From contig JAEEYQ010000024.1 in the NCBI GenBank assembly GCA_016288215.1, positions 30,931 to 94,930 of the forward strand: a stretch of 64,000 bases of DNA, given 5' to 3'. The stretch comes from Lentisphaeria bacterium. Its GTDB lineage: Bacteria > Verrucomicrobiota > Lentisphaeria > Oligosphaerales > Oligosphaeraceae. Positions within the stretch are counted from its first letter, which is position 1, and every line of letters starts with the position of its first letter. This document shows, piece by piece, positions 53,006-62,810 of this stretch. Under the pieces are notes generated by a model. The model was not told the origin of the DNA, did no database searches, and worked only from the letters and a program-made list of their open reading frames with translations. A program made the translations under genes and the position numbers.

Positions 53006-56000
53006 TTACTCCACCGTAAAGAGATACGTGTTGGAGAGGCGCGGGCCGGACGCGGGCGTCAGAGGAAGCTCCTTCGTCCACTCCTCCATGGTAATGAAGT
53101 CCTTTTCGGGAGCCACATAGACATAGCAGGTCTTGACATTCGCGGGGTCAAAGCGGCAGGTCAGCGTGGCGGTCTTGCCGTTGAGGGGGAACTGGACGCC
53201 CCATTCGCCGACGGGAAGCGCATCCTCCTGCATCCAAATTTCGCTCTGCCGACTCAAATCGACGCGGGAGGTACCGTCGGCCCTCTTGACGAACAGGATG
53301 GCGGAGGACTTCGGCACATTGAACTCCGGATGATTGCGGCAGCAGCGGGCCTCCATCGACGAGACGCCGTTGTATTGGGTGGTAACCGTGAATCCGGGCT
53401 GGTCGGAAAGGAGGAAGACGGTGCGGGTGGCGACGGAGCCGTCCTTGAACTGACAACGGAGGACGGCGAAGTCGGACGTGGCCTCCACCACCTGGAAGAC
53501 CTCTCCAAAGCCGCCGCCGCGGTATTCATCGGTGTTGTATTCCTCATAGCCGCCATTGTCGGGAGTGTAGCCTTTGTCGTTGTCGCCCACGACCCGCAGA
53601 ATCTCATGGCCGCTGGCCTTGTGGACGGCCCGCCAGACGCGGCCGCCCAATGTCGGCAGCAGCTCCACAGTCATGAAAGGGGACTCCAGCGTGATGATGT
53701 CAAGAGCCTCCTTGTATCCGATGGCCTGTTTTTGGGCGAGCCATGCATTGAGTCTGGTGCCTTCGGCGACATGGGTGACCCCCGCCCGTTTGGCGATGCG
53801 GATGAAGTCCTCCAGATTCTTTCCATTGGACACACCATTGATTTTCAACGTGTTACCGCTACGGTGAAGCTGACTAGTCCCCAGCTGGAGGTTGGTGTAG
53901 AGCATGGGCAGGGAGGCCAGCTCCACCTGCTGAAGCAGGGTCGGGTCGTCCTTCACGGCATCCTTCGCCCTCGCGAGGCAGGCGTCAGCCTTTTGGCGCA
54001 TGGCCGTGTCCGCAAGATAGTGCTCCGGCGGATCGTAGATGCCTACATGGAGGTCCTTGTCGCAGACGGTGTGGATGACGTCCAGATAGTCGCGGATGTG
54101 GACGCCGGCGGGGCCGTAGTAGGCCTCCGTGAAGTCCACGATGGCCTTTTTGTCGTCGGTGGAGGGGTCCCACAGCAGCTTGGCCAGCAAGTAGGAGCGC
54201 AGCTCGGCAAGCTCGCCGCCCTCGCCGAAAAAGTTCGCTTCTTCGTAAATACCTGTCACACCGTGATTTATGAAGAAATTGATGTTGGACTTGAGCACGC
54301 GGAGGTTGGGGAAGGGCTGGATGCAGTGGGCGTAGTTGATGACGTAGTCCCAGATGTGGAGGCGCCTGCAGATTTTGGACCAGCCGACGACATCCTCCAC
54401 GAAGCTCTTGTTGGATGGACATTCGTCGAGAGGATGGGAGAAGCAGCATTCGATGCTGCAGAGGCGGACGCACACGTTGGGGGCCGGCTTCACGAATTTC
54501 GGCGGCTTGCGGGTGTAGGTGTAGGCCAGCGTGTCGATGATCTTGTCGGGGTACTGTTCCCGCACGGCGTCGGCGATGTGGTTGACGAAATGGAGCAGCG
54601 GGCCCGCCTGGCTGCCCTCCTTCTCGGCAAGGGCGCTGCATTCGGGGCAGGTGCAGTAGTTCTCACAGTCGTTCTGCGAGACGCTGAAGATGGTGGCCTC
54701 CGGATTGGAGCGGATCCATTGGAGGACCGTTTCCGTCGCGATGCGTTTCACGTCCGGATTGGTGAGGCAGAGCTGGGAGCCGTTGACCAGACGCTTTCCG
54801 TTGATTTCCGAAAAGTACTCCGGATGGTCCATCCCGTACTTCTCCGGCGGGATCAGCAGCTCGAAGGTGTGGACGAAGCCGCCGCCGTAGCTGATGTTGC
54901 CGCCCCATGCCTCGTCGGCCTGCGAATAGGGACCGTTGAGCTGATTGCGCACGCCAAAGGCTGTGGGGCGACAGACGGTATAGTCCGTGTCGCGGTACTC
55001 CAATGGAGGCACATAGACCTTGCGGAAGTCCCCCAAGTCGGCGCGACCACTGTTGGGGATCCGTTCGCAGTCCGCCATGAACCATTGGCAGCCCAGATAC
55101 TCCTCCAAAAAGCGGTAGACGGCGTAGACGACACCGCGTTTGTTGCCGCCTAGCATGAGGTTGCCGTTGGCGCTTTCGATGTGGATGCCCTCCAGACCCA
55201 GTTTCGCGTAGTCCACGTCGAAGCCGTAGTCCGCCGCATTGGCGCTGCGGCCGATGAGCATGACGTGAGGCGGCAGCGGGGCGGTCTCGTTCACGATGGG
55301 AAGTTCAAGGCCCGTGACCGCGTGCAGATAGCGGCGAAGCTCTTTGGCGGCGTGCCGTTCCGAGGGAGTCGGCTCCTGCGGCAGGACGATGGCCGTGCCG
55401 TCGGCGGCGAGGGGAATGCCGCTGATGGTGACGACGCGGGAGCCCTTCTGGGCCAACAGCGTGTCATGGAGGGCCTTCGCGTTTTCCGTCAGGGTGTTCA
55501 GAAGCTCTTCGCCAACGGCCGCCTGCGGTTCCGTCAAGGTGCCTTTGGCGGCGTCAAGAGCCTGGATGGCCTCCTGTATTTCCACGGCGGAGGCGAAGGT
55601 GTCCGGCGAACCAAGATACCGCTGATACTGTTGGACGGCCTGCTGGACGTACTCCGCATCCCCTCCCTGACGGATAGCCGCGATGCAGACCATGGCGCCG
55701 TCGTGGAAGGAGAGGCCTTCGAAGAACTCCTGAAGCCGCTTTTCGCCATAGGCGAGGTCCAGGGCCCCGTGGCAGACCATGTCCGCCACGAGGAGGCTTT
55801 GGACGGCGGGGTCGGCCGTGGCCTTTTGGGCCAGCAGGCAGGCGATGTCCGCCCGCGCTTGGTCATGGGGCGTGGCGAGCCGCAGTTTGTCCATTTCGTC
55901 TAACCTGTTCTCCTTCAGCCAGTAACGGGAAAGCATCTCGCATTCGGACACAGTCAGGTCGGCGGCCGCCTTCTGCCTCAGCTGGCGGAGGTGCTCCTCT

Positions 56001-56509
56001 CCGGAGAGAATTTTGACAATTCTCAGGTCGTCGATGTAGGCGGTGACGGCCTCGTCTCCACTGGCTTTTCCGATGACCAGAGCGTTGAAGGTGACCGAGT
56101 TGTCCGGCACGCTGATGCGGGTGGCGACGGGAGTCCATTGGTCCGTGACGGGAACATCGACCCATGAAATGAAGCTCCATTCGAAGGAGTCCCACCCGTG
56201 GGCGTAAAGGGCCTGGACATAGCCGCTGCTGGCGGGGTCGCGGCGGACGAACGCCGTCGCCTCGTAGACAGCGAAGGGCTCCACGTCCAGCTGGCGCTGC
56301 TCATAGGTGTCCCGCACGTTCTTGCGGGCAATGGAGAAGCGGCCGGCCTTCGTGCCGCCGTGGGGATTGGCGACCGCCACCCCAAGCTCCTCAAAGCCGG
56401 AGTCAGGCCACAGGTTTTCTTCTTGTGCATAAGTCATTGATGCACAAAGAGTTATGAAAGACAAGACGCAAAATGCCATCAGCGGCCGATGAAAGATTGC
56501 AGAGAACAT
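53006..56509 (-). CDS. Large secreted DUF4838 protein
   Basis: 1167 aa from the ATG at 56509, with AGGAAAGGA just upstream; the ATG at 56539 is rejected. A signal peptide is followed by a CBM-like domain (residues about 30-165; WPDSGFEELGV, TAYIDDLRIVKI). Residues about 165-350 are helical. An alpha-glucuronidase-N-like domain follows (about 375-480; RHAAKELRRYLHAVTGLELP, GVVYAVYRFLEEYLGCQWF). The DUF4838 core (about 555-800) includes SQNDCENYCTCPECSALA, whose C-x-C-x2-C cluster may bind metal, and LHIWDYVINYAHCIQPFPNL. The last 250 residues form a beta-rich domain. It probably degrades an acidic glycan outside the cell. Confidence 0.88.
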   Translation of the reverse strand: MFSAIFHRPLMAFCVLSFITLCASMTYAQEENLWPDSGFEELGVAVANPHGGTKAGRFSIARKNVRDTYEQRQLDVEPFAVYEATAFVRRDPASSGYVQALYAHGWDSFEWSFISWVDVPVTDQWTPVATRISVPDNSVTFNALVIGKASGDEAVTAYIDDLRIVKILSGEEHLRQLRQKAAADLTVSECEMLSRYWLKENRLDEMDKLRLATPHDQARADIACLLAQKATADPAVQSLLVADMVCHGALDLAYGEKRLQEFFEGLSFHDGAMVCIAAIRQGGDAEYVQQAVQQYQRYLGSPDTFASAVEIQEAIQALDAAKGTLTEPQAAVGEELLNTLTENAKALHDTLLAQKGSRVVTISGIPLAADGTAIVLPQEPTPSERHAAKELRRYLHAVTGLELPIVNETAPLPPHVMLIGRSANAADYGFDVDYAKLGLEGIHIESANGNLMLGGNKRGVVYAVYRFLEEYLGCQWFMADCERIPNSGRADLGDFRKVYVPPLEYRDTDYTVCRPTAFGVRNQLNGPYSQADEAWGGNISYGGGFVHTFELLIPPEKYGMDHPEYFSEINGKRLVNGSQLCLTNPDVKRIATETVLQWIRSNPEATIFSVSQNDCENYCTCPECSALAEKEGSQAGPLLHFVNHIADAVREQYPDKIIDTLAYTYTRKPPKFVKPAPNVCVRLCSIECCFSHPLDECPSNKSFVEDVVGWSKICRRLHIWDYVINYAHCIQPFPNLRVLKSNINFFINHGVTGIYEEANFFGEGGELAELRSYLLAKLLWDPSTDDKKAIVDFTEAYYGPAGVHIRDYLDVIHTVCDKDLHVGIYDPPEHYLADTAMRQKADACLARAKDAVKDDPTLLQQVELASLPMLYTNLQLGTSQLHRSGNTLKINGVSNGKNLEDFIRIAKRAGVTHVAEGTRLNAWLAQKQAIGYKEALDIITLESPFMTVELLPTLGGRVWRAVHKASGHEILRVVGDNDKGYTPDNGGYEEYNTDEYRGGGFGEVFQVVEATSDFAVLRCQFKDGSVATRTVFLLSDQPGFTVTTQYNGVSSMEARCCRNHPEFNVPKSSAILFVKRADGTSRVDLSRQSEIWMQEDALPVGEWGVQFPLNGKTATLTCRFDPANVKTCYVYVAPEKDFITMEEWTKELPLTPASGPRLSNTYLFTVE

Positions 56510-56900
56510 GGATTCCTTTCCTAATCCGCTATGGTGCAAGCATTGTCAAAGGACATCTATTCAGAACCCCATTAATGCCCCATCAGCGGCCGTAAATGAA
56601 TTGCAATAAATGAATGCTAGAATGTAACCGTGAGAGGAGGCAAAAGTGGCGAAAATCGCGTCCGGAGGAGCGTTTGTAGCCCCTGTTTTTAGGACATGGG
56701 GCCGTTGCGAGGCCCCACGATGCCCTTCCTTGCGTCTGAGGGCCAACCCTGTGTATTAATACCTCCTTTGGCAAAAGGCCCAAAAACGGCCATTTCTGGC
56801 GATTTTGACAAAATTGCACTTTATTTCATTTTTCTTTCAGTGAGACAGGTGCTGCGGAAGGTCTGCCTTCCCCGCCGAATTCCACACTGTCTCGAACTGG
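56510..56900. other. Gene-free region with a diverged repeat
   Basis: About 390 bases between the DUF4838 gene and the first propeller gene. A stretch at about 56590-56775 holds GTAGCCCCTGTTTTTAGGAC, GGCCGTTGCGAGGCC and GTATTAATACCTCC in the order of the dispersed repeat, but match is weak; it may be copy D. No gene is supported. Confidence 0.4.
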
Positions 56901-58433
56901 CTATCGGAACTGCATGGAATAGACGTCGGCGTCGCGCATGCGGAACTCGATGGAGACGGGCTTGCCGGCGTTGGCCTTGACGGCCTCCGGATCATCGAAG
57001 ACGACCTTGCGGTCCACGGTGTTGCCGAAGGTCTCGCAGGAGGCGAAGCGCTTTCCGGCGGCGTCGATGAGCGTCACGTAGAGATAGCCCATGGCGGATG
57101 TCTCGAAGTTGATGTACAGGTTTTCGCCCTCGTAGGTCAGGACCTTCGTGGTGGCGTAGGACTCCCGTGTGCCGGCGTGGAGGGAGGCGAAGCCGTCCAT
57201 GCGGAGAGTGTAGCGGCTCAATTGGGCCGGCTCCTGCATCAAGTGGTTGGTGGGCACATACATGGACAACTCGTCAGGGCAGCCCGGATAGGTGTTTGGC
57301 GTGATGGCGAAGCCGCGGGAGGGATAGCAGTCGCCGTAGACCCAGTTGGAGCCGTTCTCCATTTCGGGGCGGAGGAAGGCGTCCCAGAAGCGGTGGAAGT
57401 CCTGCCCGTTGCGGGAGACGATGAAGGCGCAGTCCGTGATGACTAGCCCTGCCCGCGGCTCCATGTTCTTCATGCGCAGCTGCCGCGGCTCCTTGCCGCC
57501 CAGCTCCTCGAAGCTGCCGTTCCAGCTTGGCCGCTCGGTGTAGCGGGTGGGGAAGCCGATGTAGATGTGGGGGGCGCGGAAATAGGGGGAGATGAGGTTC
57601 GTGTACATTGGGATGTCCTCGCCGTCGTCGAAGGCCAGCAGCTTGGGGTCGGTCCAGGTCTTGAAGTCCTTTGACTCAATGTATAAAATGTCGCGGATAT
57701 CGTCAAGAGGGCTCTTGATGCGGGGGTTGTTGGTGGCATGGACGCCGCGGATGTAGCCGCGGTAGCTGTTGATCGCCGGATCCCAGAAGATGACGTTGAG
57801 GGAGTCGAAGGCGCCATTGCTGGTGACGACGTCCCCTTCGGTGAAGTGGATGCCGTCCGGGCTGTTATGGCATCGGAGGCCGCCCTCTCCACAGCCGATG
57901 CCCTTGTAGCGGGCTTCGGGAGGGCATTCGGGGTTGTCGTCGCGAAAGACCATGAAATTGTCGATGTAGCCCGTGTGGTTGACATGTGGGGCCAGAACGA
58001 TGTTGGTGTCCTTGATGTCGCCGAAGGGCATTCCCGTGACGGGTTTGGTCCAGTGGAGGCCGTCGGGGCTTTCCGCGTAGCAGGCCACGAGGTCGTGCAT
58101 GGGCTTGTGGCCGGGGCCGTGGGGCGGAGTCTGCCAGCCGAGATAGTACAGGCGGTAGGTGCCCTTCTCGTTGGTGCCGTCGATGCCCTTGTAGGCGTCG
58201 TCGAAGAAGAGGTTGTGGTAGTTGCAGCAGCTGCCCTCCCACGGCGCGTCGTGGGTCAGGACGCTGCCGCGGTAGGTGGGATGGTGCAGCATCAGCTCGG
58301 CGCTGGTCATGCCCATGTCGAGAAGATAGGTGTCGAAGAAACACTCCCGCCGGCTGCCGATGGGCAGCACGGCCTGGGCCATCAGGGCCGTCGAGACCAG
58401 AAGAATGCAGGGGGAAAGTAGGTTCCTGTTCAT
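56901..58433 (-). CDS. Secreted propeller-like protein, paralogue 1
   Basis: 510 aa from the ATG at 58433, with AAAGGCAAC upstream. Signal peptide MNRNLLSPCILLVSTALMAQ. Repeated short strands with aromatic and Asp/Glu turns (ECFFDTYLLDMGM, RLYYLGWQTPPHGPG, CYAESPDGLHWTKP, SPDGIHFTEGD, SYRGYIRGVH) are the pattern of five-bladed GH32/GH43-type propellers, and the two 'SPDG' blades look like family marks. C-terminal 110 residues are a beta-sandwich ending DADVYSMQFR. Role is probably glycan cleavage; no catalytic residues can be assigned with confidence. Confidence 0.8.
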   Translation of the reverse strand: MNRNLLSPCILLVSTALMAQAVLPIGSRRECFFDTYLLDMGMTSAELMLHHPTYRGSVLTHDAPWEGSCCNYHNLFFDDAYKGIDGTNEKGTYRLYYLGWQTPPHGPGHKPMHDLVACYAESPDGLHWTKPVTGMPFGDIKDTNIVLAPHVNHTGYIDNFMVFRDDNPECPPEARYKGIGCGEGGLRCHNSPDGIHFTEGDVVTSNGAFDSLNVIFWDPAINSYRGYIRGVHATNNPRIKSPLDDIRDILYIESKDFKTWTDPKLLAFDDGEDIPMYTNLISPYFRAPHIYIGFPTRYTERPSWNGSFEELGGKEPRQLRMKNMEPRAGLVITDCAFIVSRNGQDFHRFWDAFLRPEMENGSNWVYGDCYPSRGFAITPNTYPGCPDELSMYVPTNHLMQEPAQLSRYTLRMDGFASLHAGTRESYATTKVLTYEGENLYINFETSAMGYLYVTLIDAAGKRFASCETFGNTVDRKVVFDDPEAVKANAGKPVSIEFRMRDADVYSMQFR

Positions 58434-58504
58434 GTTGCCTTTTAGGTACCTTTTATGTAAGTCATTGTGGAACAAGAAGATAGGTGTATTCCCCCCTTGG
58501 GTGA

Positions 58505-60028
58505 TTAGCGGAACTGCATGGAATAGACGTCCGCGTCCCGCATACGGAACTCGATGGAGACAGGCTTGCCGGCATTGGCCTTGACGGCCTCTGGATCGTC
58601 GAAGACGACCTTGCGGTCCACGGTGTTGCCGAAGGTTTCGCAGGAGGCGAAGCGCTTGCCTGAGGCGTCGATGAGCGTCACGAAGAGGTAGCCCATGGAA
58701 GAGGTCTCGAAGTTGATGTACAGGTTTTCGCCCTCGTAGGTCAGAACCTTCGTGGTGGCATAGGATTCCCGTGCGCCGGCGTGGAGGGAGGCGAATCCGT
58801 CCATGCGGAGTGTGTAGCGGCTCAATTGAGCCGGCTCCTGCATCAAATGGTTGGTGGGCACATACATGGACAATTCATCAGGGCAGCCTGGATAGGTGTT
58901 TGGCGTGACGGTGAATCCGCGGGAGGGGTAGCAGTCCCCATAGACCCAGTTGGCGCCGTTTTCCATTTCGGGGCGGAGGAAGGCGTTCCAATAGCGGTGG
59001 AAGTCCTGTCCGTTGCGGGAGACGATGAAGGTGCAGTCCGTGATGGTCAGCCCTTCCCGAGGCTCCAGATTCTTCATGCGCAACTGCCGCAGCTCCTTGC
59101 CGCCCAACTCCTCAAAGCTGCCGTTCCAGCCCAGCCGCTCGATATAGCGGGTCGGGAAGCCGATGTAGATGTGAGGCGCGCGGAAATAGGGGGAGATGAG
59201 ATTCGTGTACTGCGGAATGTCCTCGCCGTCGTCGAAGGTCAGCAGCTTGGGGTCGGACCAGGTTTTGAAATCCTTCGATTCAATGTAGGAGATGTCCCGG
59301 ACGGGGCTTTTGATGCGGGGGTTGGTGGTGGCATGGAAGCCGCGGATATAGCCGCGGTAGCTGTTGATCGCAGGATCCCAGAAGATGACGTTGAGGGAGT
59401 CGAAGGCGCCCTTGTTGGTGATGACGTCCCCTTCGGTGAAGTGGATGCCGTCCGCGCTGTTATGGCAACGGAGACCGCCCTTGCCGACGCCGATGCCCTT
59501 GTAGCGGGCCTCGGGAGGGCAGGCGGGATTGTCATCGCGGAAGACCATGAAATTGTCGATGCCGCCGGTGTGGTTGACATCGGTCTTCAGGACGATGTTG
59601 GTCTCCTTGTGCTCGCCGAATTCGATGCCTGTGGTGGGTTTGATCCAATGGAGACCGTCGGGACTTTCCGCGTAGCAGGCCACGATGCCGTGCCACGGCT
59701 TATGGCCGGGGCCGTGGGGAGGGGCTTGCCAGCCGAGATAGTATAGGCGGTAGGTGCCCTTTTCGTTGGTGCCGTCGACGCCCTTGTAGGCGTCGTCGAA
59801 GAAGAGGTTGTGGTAGTTGCAGCCGCTGCCTTCCCACGGCGCGTCATGGACAAGGACGCTGCCCTGATAGACGGGATGATGCAGCAGCAGCTCGGCGTTG
59901 GTCATGCCCATGTCCAGAAGATAGGTGTCGAAGAAGCATTCCCGTCGGTTGCCGATGGGCAGCACCGCCTGAGCCATCAGAGCCGACGAGGCCAGCAGGA
60001 TGCAGGGAAAAAGCAGATTTCGGTTCAT
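58505..60028 (-). CDS. Secreted propeller-like protein, paralogue 2
   Basis: 507 aa, AAGGAGA just upstream of the ATG. Closely similar to paralogue 1 over its whole length, with nearly the same signal peptide and C-terminus; differences cluster around residues 125-165 (IEFGEHKETNIVLKTDVNHTGGI). It differs by having CNYHNLFFDDAYKGVDG rather than the IDG form. Only 71 bp separates it from paralogue 1. Same inferred role. Confidence 0.8.
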   Translation of the reverse strand: MNRNLLFPCILLASSALMAQAVLPIGNRRECFFDTYLLDMGMTNAELLLHHPVYQGSVLVHDAPWEGSGCNYHNLFFDDAYKGVDGTNEKGTYRLYYLGWQAPPHGPGHKPWHGIVACYAESPDGLHWIKPTTGIEFGEHKETNIVLKTDVNHTGGIDNFMVFRDDNPACPPEARYKGIGVGKGGLRCHNSADGIHFTEGDVITNKGAFDSLNVIFWDPAINSYRGYIRGFHATTNPRIKSPVRDISYIESKDFKTWSDPKLLTFDDGEDIPQYTNLISPYFRAPHIYIGFPTRYIERLGWNGSFEELGGKELRQLRMKNLEPREGLTITDCTFIVSRNGQDFHRYWNAFLRPEMENGANWVYGDCYPSRGFTVTPNTYPGCPDELSMYVPTNHLMQEPAQLSRYTLRMDGFASLHAGARESYATTKVLTYEGENLYINFETSSMGYLFVTLIDASGKRFASCETFGNTVDRKVVFDDPEAVKANAGKPVSIEFRMRDADVYSMQFR

Positions 60029-60108
60029 GGCGTCTCCTTGAATTAATTTTATCTATAAATTATTGCAGTGCAATTAGATAGGAAAGTCGGCGCGGTTTTT
60101 GGGGGGAA

Positions 60109-61632
60109 TTATCGGAACTGCATGGAATAGACGTCCGCGTCCCGCATGCGGAACTCGATGGTGACGGGCTTGCCGATGTTTGCCTTGACGGCCTCCGGAT
60201 TGTCGAAGACCACCTTGCGGTCCAAGGTGTTGCCGAAGGTCTCGCAGGAGGCGAAGCGCTTGCCGGCGGCGTCGATGAGCGTCACGAAGAGATAGCCCAT
60301 GGCGGAGGTCTCGAAGTTGATGTACAGGTTTTCCCCTTCGTATTTGAGGACTTTCGTGGTGGCGATGGCCTCTTTGGCGCCGGCGTGGATGGAGGCGAAG
60401 CCGTCCATGCGGATGGTGTAGCGGCTCAGCTGGGCGGGTGCGTCCATCCAATGGTTGGTGGGCGCGTACATGGACAGCTCTTCGGGGCAGCCCGGATAGG
60501 AGTTGGGGGTGATGGCGAATCCGCGGGCGGGATAGCAGTCGCCGTAGACCCAGTTCATGTTGTTCTCCATTTCAGGTCGCATGAAGGCATTCCAGAAGCG
60601 GTGGAAGTTCTGTCCATTGCGGGAGACGATGAAGGTGCAGTCCGTGATGGTCAGCCCAAAGCGGGGGTGGAGCTTCATGCGGTTTTGGCGGAACTGTTTG
60701 CCGCCGAGCTCCTCGAAGCTGCCGTTCCATCCGAAGCGCTCGATGTAGCGGGAGGGAAAGCCGATGTAGATGTGAGGTGCGCGGAAATAGGGGGAGACCA
60801 CGTTGGTGTACTGCGGGATGTCCTCGCCGTCGTCAAAGGACAGCAGTTTGGGGTTGGTCCAGGTCACGAAGTCTTTGGACTCGATGTAGGAGATGTCGCG
60901 GATGGGGTTCTTGATGCGGGGGTTGGAGGTGTTGTGGAAGCCGCGGATGTAACCGCGGTAGAGGCCGGCCACGGCGTCCCAGAAGACCACGTTCAGAGAG
61001 TCGAAGGCGCCTTTGTTGGTGATGACGTCCCCCTCGGTGAAGTGGATGCCGTCCGTGCTGTTATAGCAGCGGAGGCCGCCGGCGCCCGCGCCGATGCCCT
61101 TGTAGCGGGACTCGGGAGGGCAGGCGGGATTGTCGTCCCGGAAGACCATGAAATTGTCGATGTCGCCTTTGTGGTTGAAATTGGATTTCAGGACGATGTT
61201 GTTGTCCTTGTTGCCGTTGTATTCGATGTAGCCGAGGTTCGGCTTGATCCAGTTGATGCCGTCGGGGCTTTCCGCGTAGCAGGCCACGATGCCGTGACCC
61301 GGCATGGCGTTGGGGGCGCCGCTGTTGGTCTGCCAGCCGAGATAGTACAGGCGGTAGGTGCCCTTTTCGTTCTTTCCCTCGATGCCCTTGTAGGCGTCGT
61401 CGAAGAAGAGGTTATGGTAATTGCAGCCAGCGCCTTCCCATGGAGCGTCGTGGATCAGCACGGAACCCCGGTAGACAGGATGGTGCAGCAGCAGCTCGGC
61501 GCTGGTCATCCCCTTGTCCAGCAGATAGTTGTCAAAGAAGCATTCTCTTCGGTTGCCGATGGTCAGGACTTCTTGGGCCATGAGGGCGGACGAGGCCAGC
61601 AGAATGCAGGGAAGAAGCAGGCTCTTTTTCAT
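60109..61632 (-). CDS. Secreted propeller-like protein, paralogue 3
   Basis: 507 aa from the ATG at 61632, with AAGGAGT upstream; the in-frame extension to 61758 is rejected. Start MKKSLLLPCILLASSALMAQ. It is the most diverged of the three, notably around residues 95-150 (TNSGAPNAMPGHGIVACYAES, LGYIEYNGNKDNNIVLKS), while the blades and the DADVYSMQFR end are kept. It follows the pseudopilin gene. The three likely arose by tandem duplication, and the variable loop is the probable specificity region. Confidence 0.8.
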   Translation of the reverse strand: MKKSLLLPCILLASSALMAQEVLTIGNRRECFFDNYLLDKGMTSAELLLHHPVYRGSVLIHDAPWEGAGCNYHNLFFDDAYKGIEGKNEKGTYRLYYLGWQTNSGAPNAMPGHGIVACYAESPDGINWIKPNLGYIEYNGNKDNNIVLKSNFNHKGDIDNFMVFRDDNPACPPESRYKGIGAGAGGLRCYNSTDGIHFTEGDVITNKGAFDSLNVVFWDAVAGLYRGYIRGFHNTSNPRIKNPIRDISYIESKDFVTWTNPKLLSFDDGEDIPQYTNVVSPYFRAPHIYIGFPSRYIERFGWNGSFEELGGKQFRQNRMKLHPRFGLTITDCTFIVSRNGQNFHRFWNAFMRPEMENNMNWVYGDCYPARGFAITPNSYPGCPEELSMYAPTNHWMDAPAQLSRYTIRMDGFASIHAGAKEAIATTKVLKYEGENLYINFETSAMGYLFVTLIDAAGKRFASCETFGNTLDRKVVFDNPEAVKANIGKPVTIEFRMRDADVYSMQFR

Positions 61633-61747
61633 GTTGACTCCTTGGTTGCCCTCCGCCCTGTCAGCGCATGGCAGCGGAGAGCTGTTCATATGAATAGTTA
61701 TGAAAAAACGCAAATGCACCCTATAGAGGGTGCCAAATAGGACAGAG

Positions 61748-61782
61748 AGGGGCTGCACTTCCCTTTCAAAAGTGCAACCCCT
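61748..61782. terminator. Hairpin after the pseudopilin gene
   Basis: AGGGGCTGCACTT and AAGTGCAACCCCT form a 13-bp stem with one wobble pair and a 9-base loop, about 15 bases after the pseudopilin stop. Only CTCTCTG follows on the minus strand, so termination there may be partial. Confidence 0.55.
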
Positions 61783-61796
61783 TTGTATTACAAGGC

Positions 61797-62519
61797 TTAG
61801 CGGAAATTGACCACCACGGAGGCGGCCTGGTCGTAGAAGTAGACGCCGTTGGCGACCGTGTTCAATTCCATCTTTTTGGCGGCGGCGAGCAGGTCATTGC
61901 CGTTGCAGGAGGCCACATGGCCATCGGCGAACGCGATGTTGCAGCGTTCGTTGTGGACCATCTGGTACTGGTAGTTCTGGCCCGACGTCAGGCAGGCGTT
62001 GACCCACGGAGAGGCTTTCACTGCATAATAGGTGTCCCCGTAGAGAATGAAGCTGGCGGGATTCTTGAAGTTGTAGGACTCCAGATAAATGGTGCGCGGA
62101 TTTTGAACTTCCTTGTTCACGGAGCTCTTGACTTCAAACCAGGCGACGCAGCCATAGGTGGCGCAGGGGTTCGTTGTGATGTCCTTGTAGGTGGTGTGGA
62201 GCGGGCAGGTGACGATGCGGGAGTCGGGCTCGATGTAGCCTGTCGTCATGAGAATGAAAGCCCAGGAGGCGTAGAACTCGCCGTTGGAGTAGACTTCGCC
62301 ATTATAGACACGCGGGACGTTCATGTTTCGGATGATGCAGCCGGAGAAGTCGTCCGCATACAGAAGCATGGACTCCATGGAGCCGCGGACATTGGATGTG
62401 CAGTTGACGGCCATGGCCTTCTGTTTGGCTTTGGCCAGAGCCGGCAGCAGCATGCCTGCGAGAATGGCGATGATGGCGATGACGACGAGCAGTTCGATGA
62501 GCGTGAATTGTTTTTTCAT
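61797..62519 (-). CDS. PVC-type pseudopilin (type II secretion-like)
   Basis: 240 aa. [21 protein letters not shown] is the type IV prepilin-like leader and hydrophobic helix with Glu5, missing the usual Gly before Phe. The C-terminal [10 protein letters not shown] is the H-x9-DG-type motif that ends most Lentisphaerae and Planctomycetes pseudopilins. Cysteines are in the globular domain. Dozens of such genes occur per genome; they are thought to be minor pilins or surface proteins. GAAAGGAAC precedes the ATG and a good promoter lies upstream. It heads the propeller gene cluster. Confidence 0.93.
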   Translation of the reverse strand: MKKQFTLIELLVVIAIIAILAGMLLPALAKAKQKAMAVNCTSNVRGSMESMLLYADDFSGCIIRNMNVPRVYNGEVYSNGEFYASWAFILMTTGYIEPDSRIVTCPLHTTYKDITTNPCATYGCVAWFEVKSSVNKEVQNPRTIYLESYNFKNPASFILYGDTYYAVKASPWVNACLTSGQNYQYQMVHNERCNIAFADGHVASCNGNDLLAAAKKMELNTVANGVYFYDQAASVVVNFR

Positions 62520-62616
62520 GATTCAGTTCCTTTCAATTTTTGCATTCAAATTTTACCCCCCCGAATTTTTTACTCGGGGAACGACGAAAGGAGGCAAACC
62601 CAAAAGGCATATCATA

Positions 62617-62645
62617 ATTATACAAATGTTTTAGGGGAAATGCAA
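62617..62645 (-). promoter_or_regulatory. Pseudopilin promoter
   Basis: TTGCAT and a perfect TATAAT with a 17-base spacer on the minus strand. A hairpin CCCCGA/TCGGGG (62579-62559) lies in the leader between the start site and the ATG at 62519. Confidence 0.65.
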
Positions 62646-62810
62646 GAGGACAAAAGGAAATTTGTGACGATTTTTGCGTTTTTTGTGATGCCTCCCCATT
62701 TGGTGTTAATCGAGTCATCGCCTTTCATGTCCTGGGCCCTGCATTTCGCGAGATGCACTAATGTTGCATTCTTTGCAATGTTGCAAGCTCCCAGATGGGC
62801 GTGGTTCCAC

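Noticed and set aside
53330..55153. 607-aa open frame on the plus strand inside the DUF4838 gene
   Set aside because: Antisense to a gene with clear domains and signal peptide. Open only because of GC-biased third positions; no motif or ribosome binding site.
60385..61740. 451-aa plus-strand frame across propeller paralogue 3
   Set aside because: Shadow of the paralogue; the same kind of frame appears behind paralogues 1 and 2 with no independent conservation.
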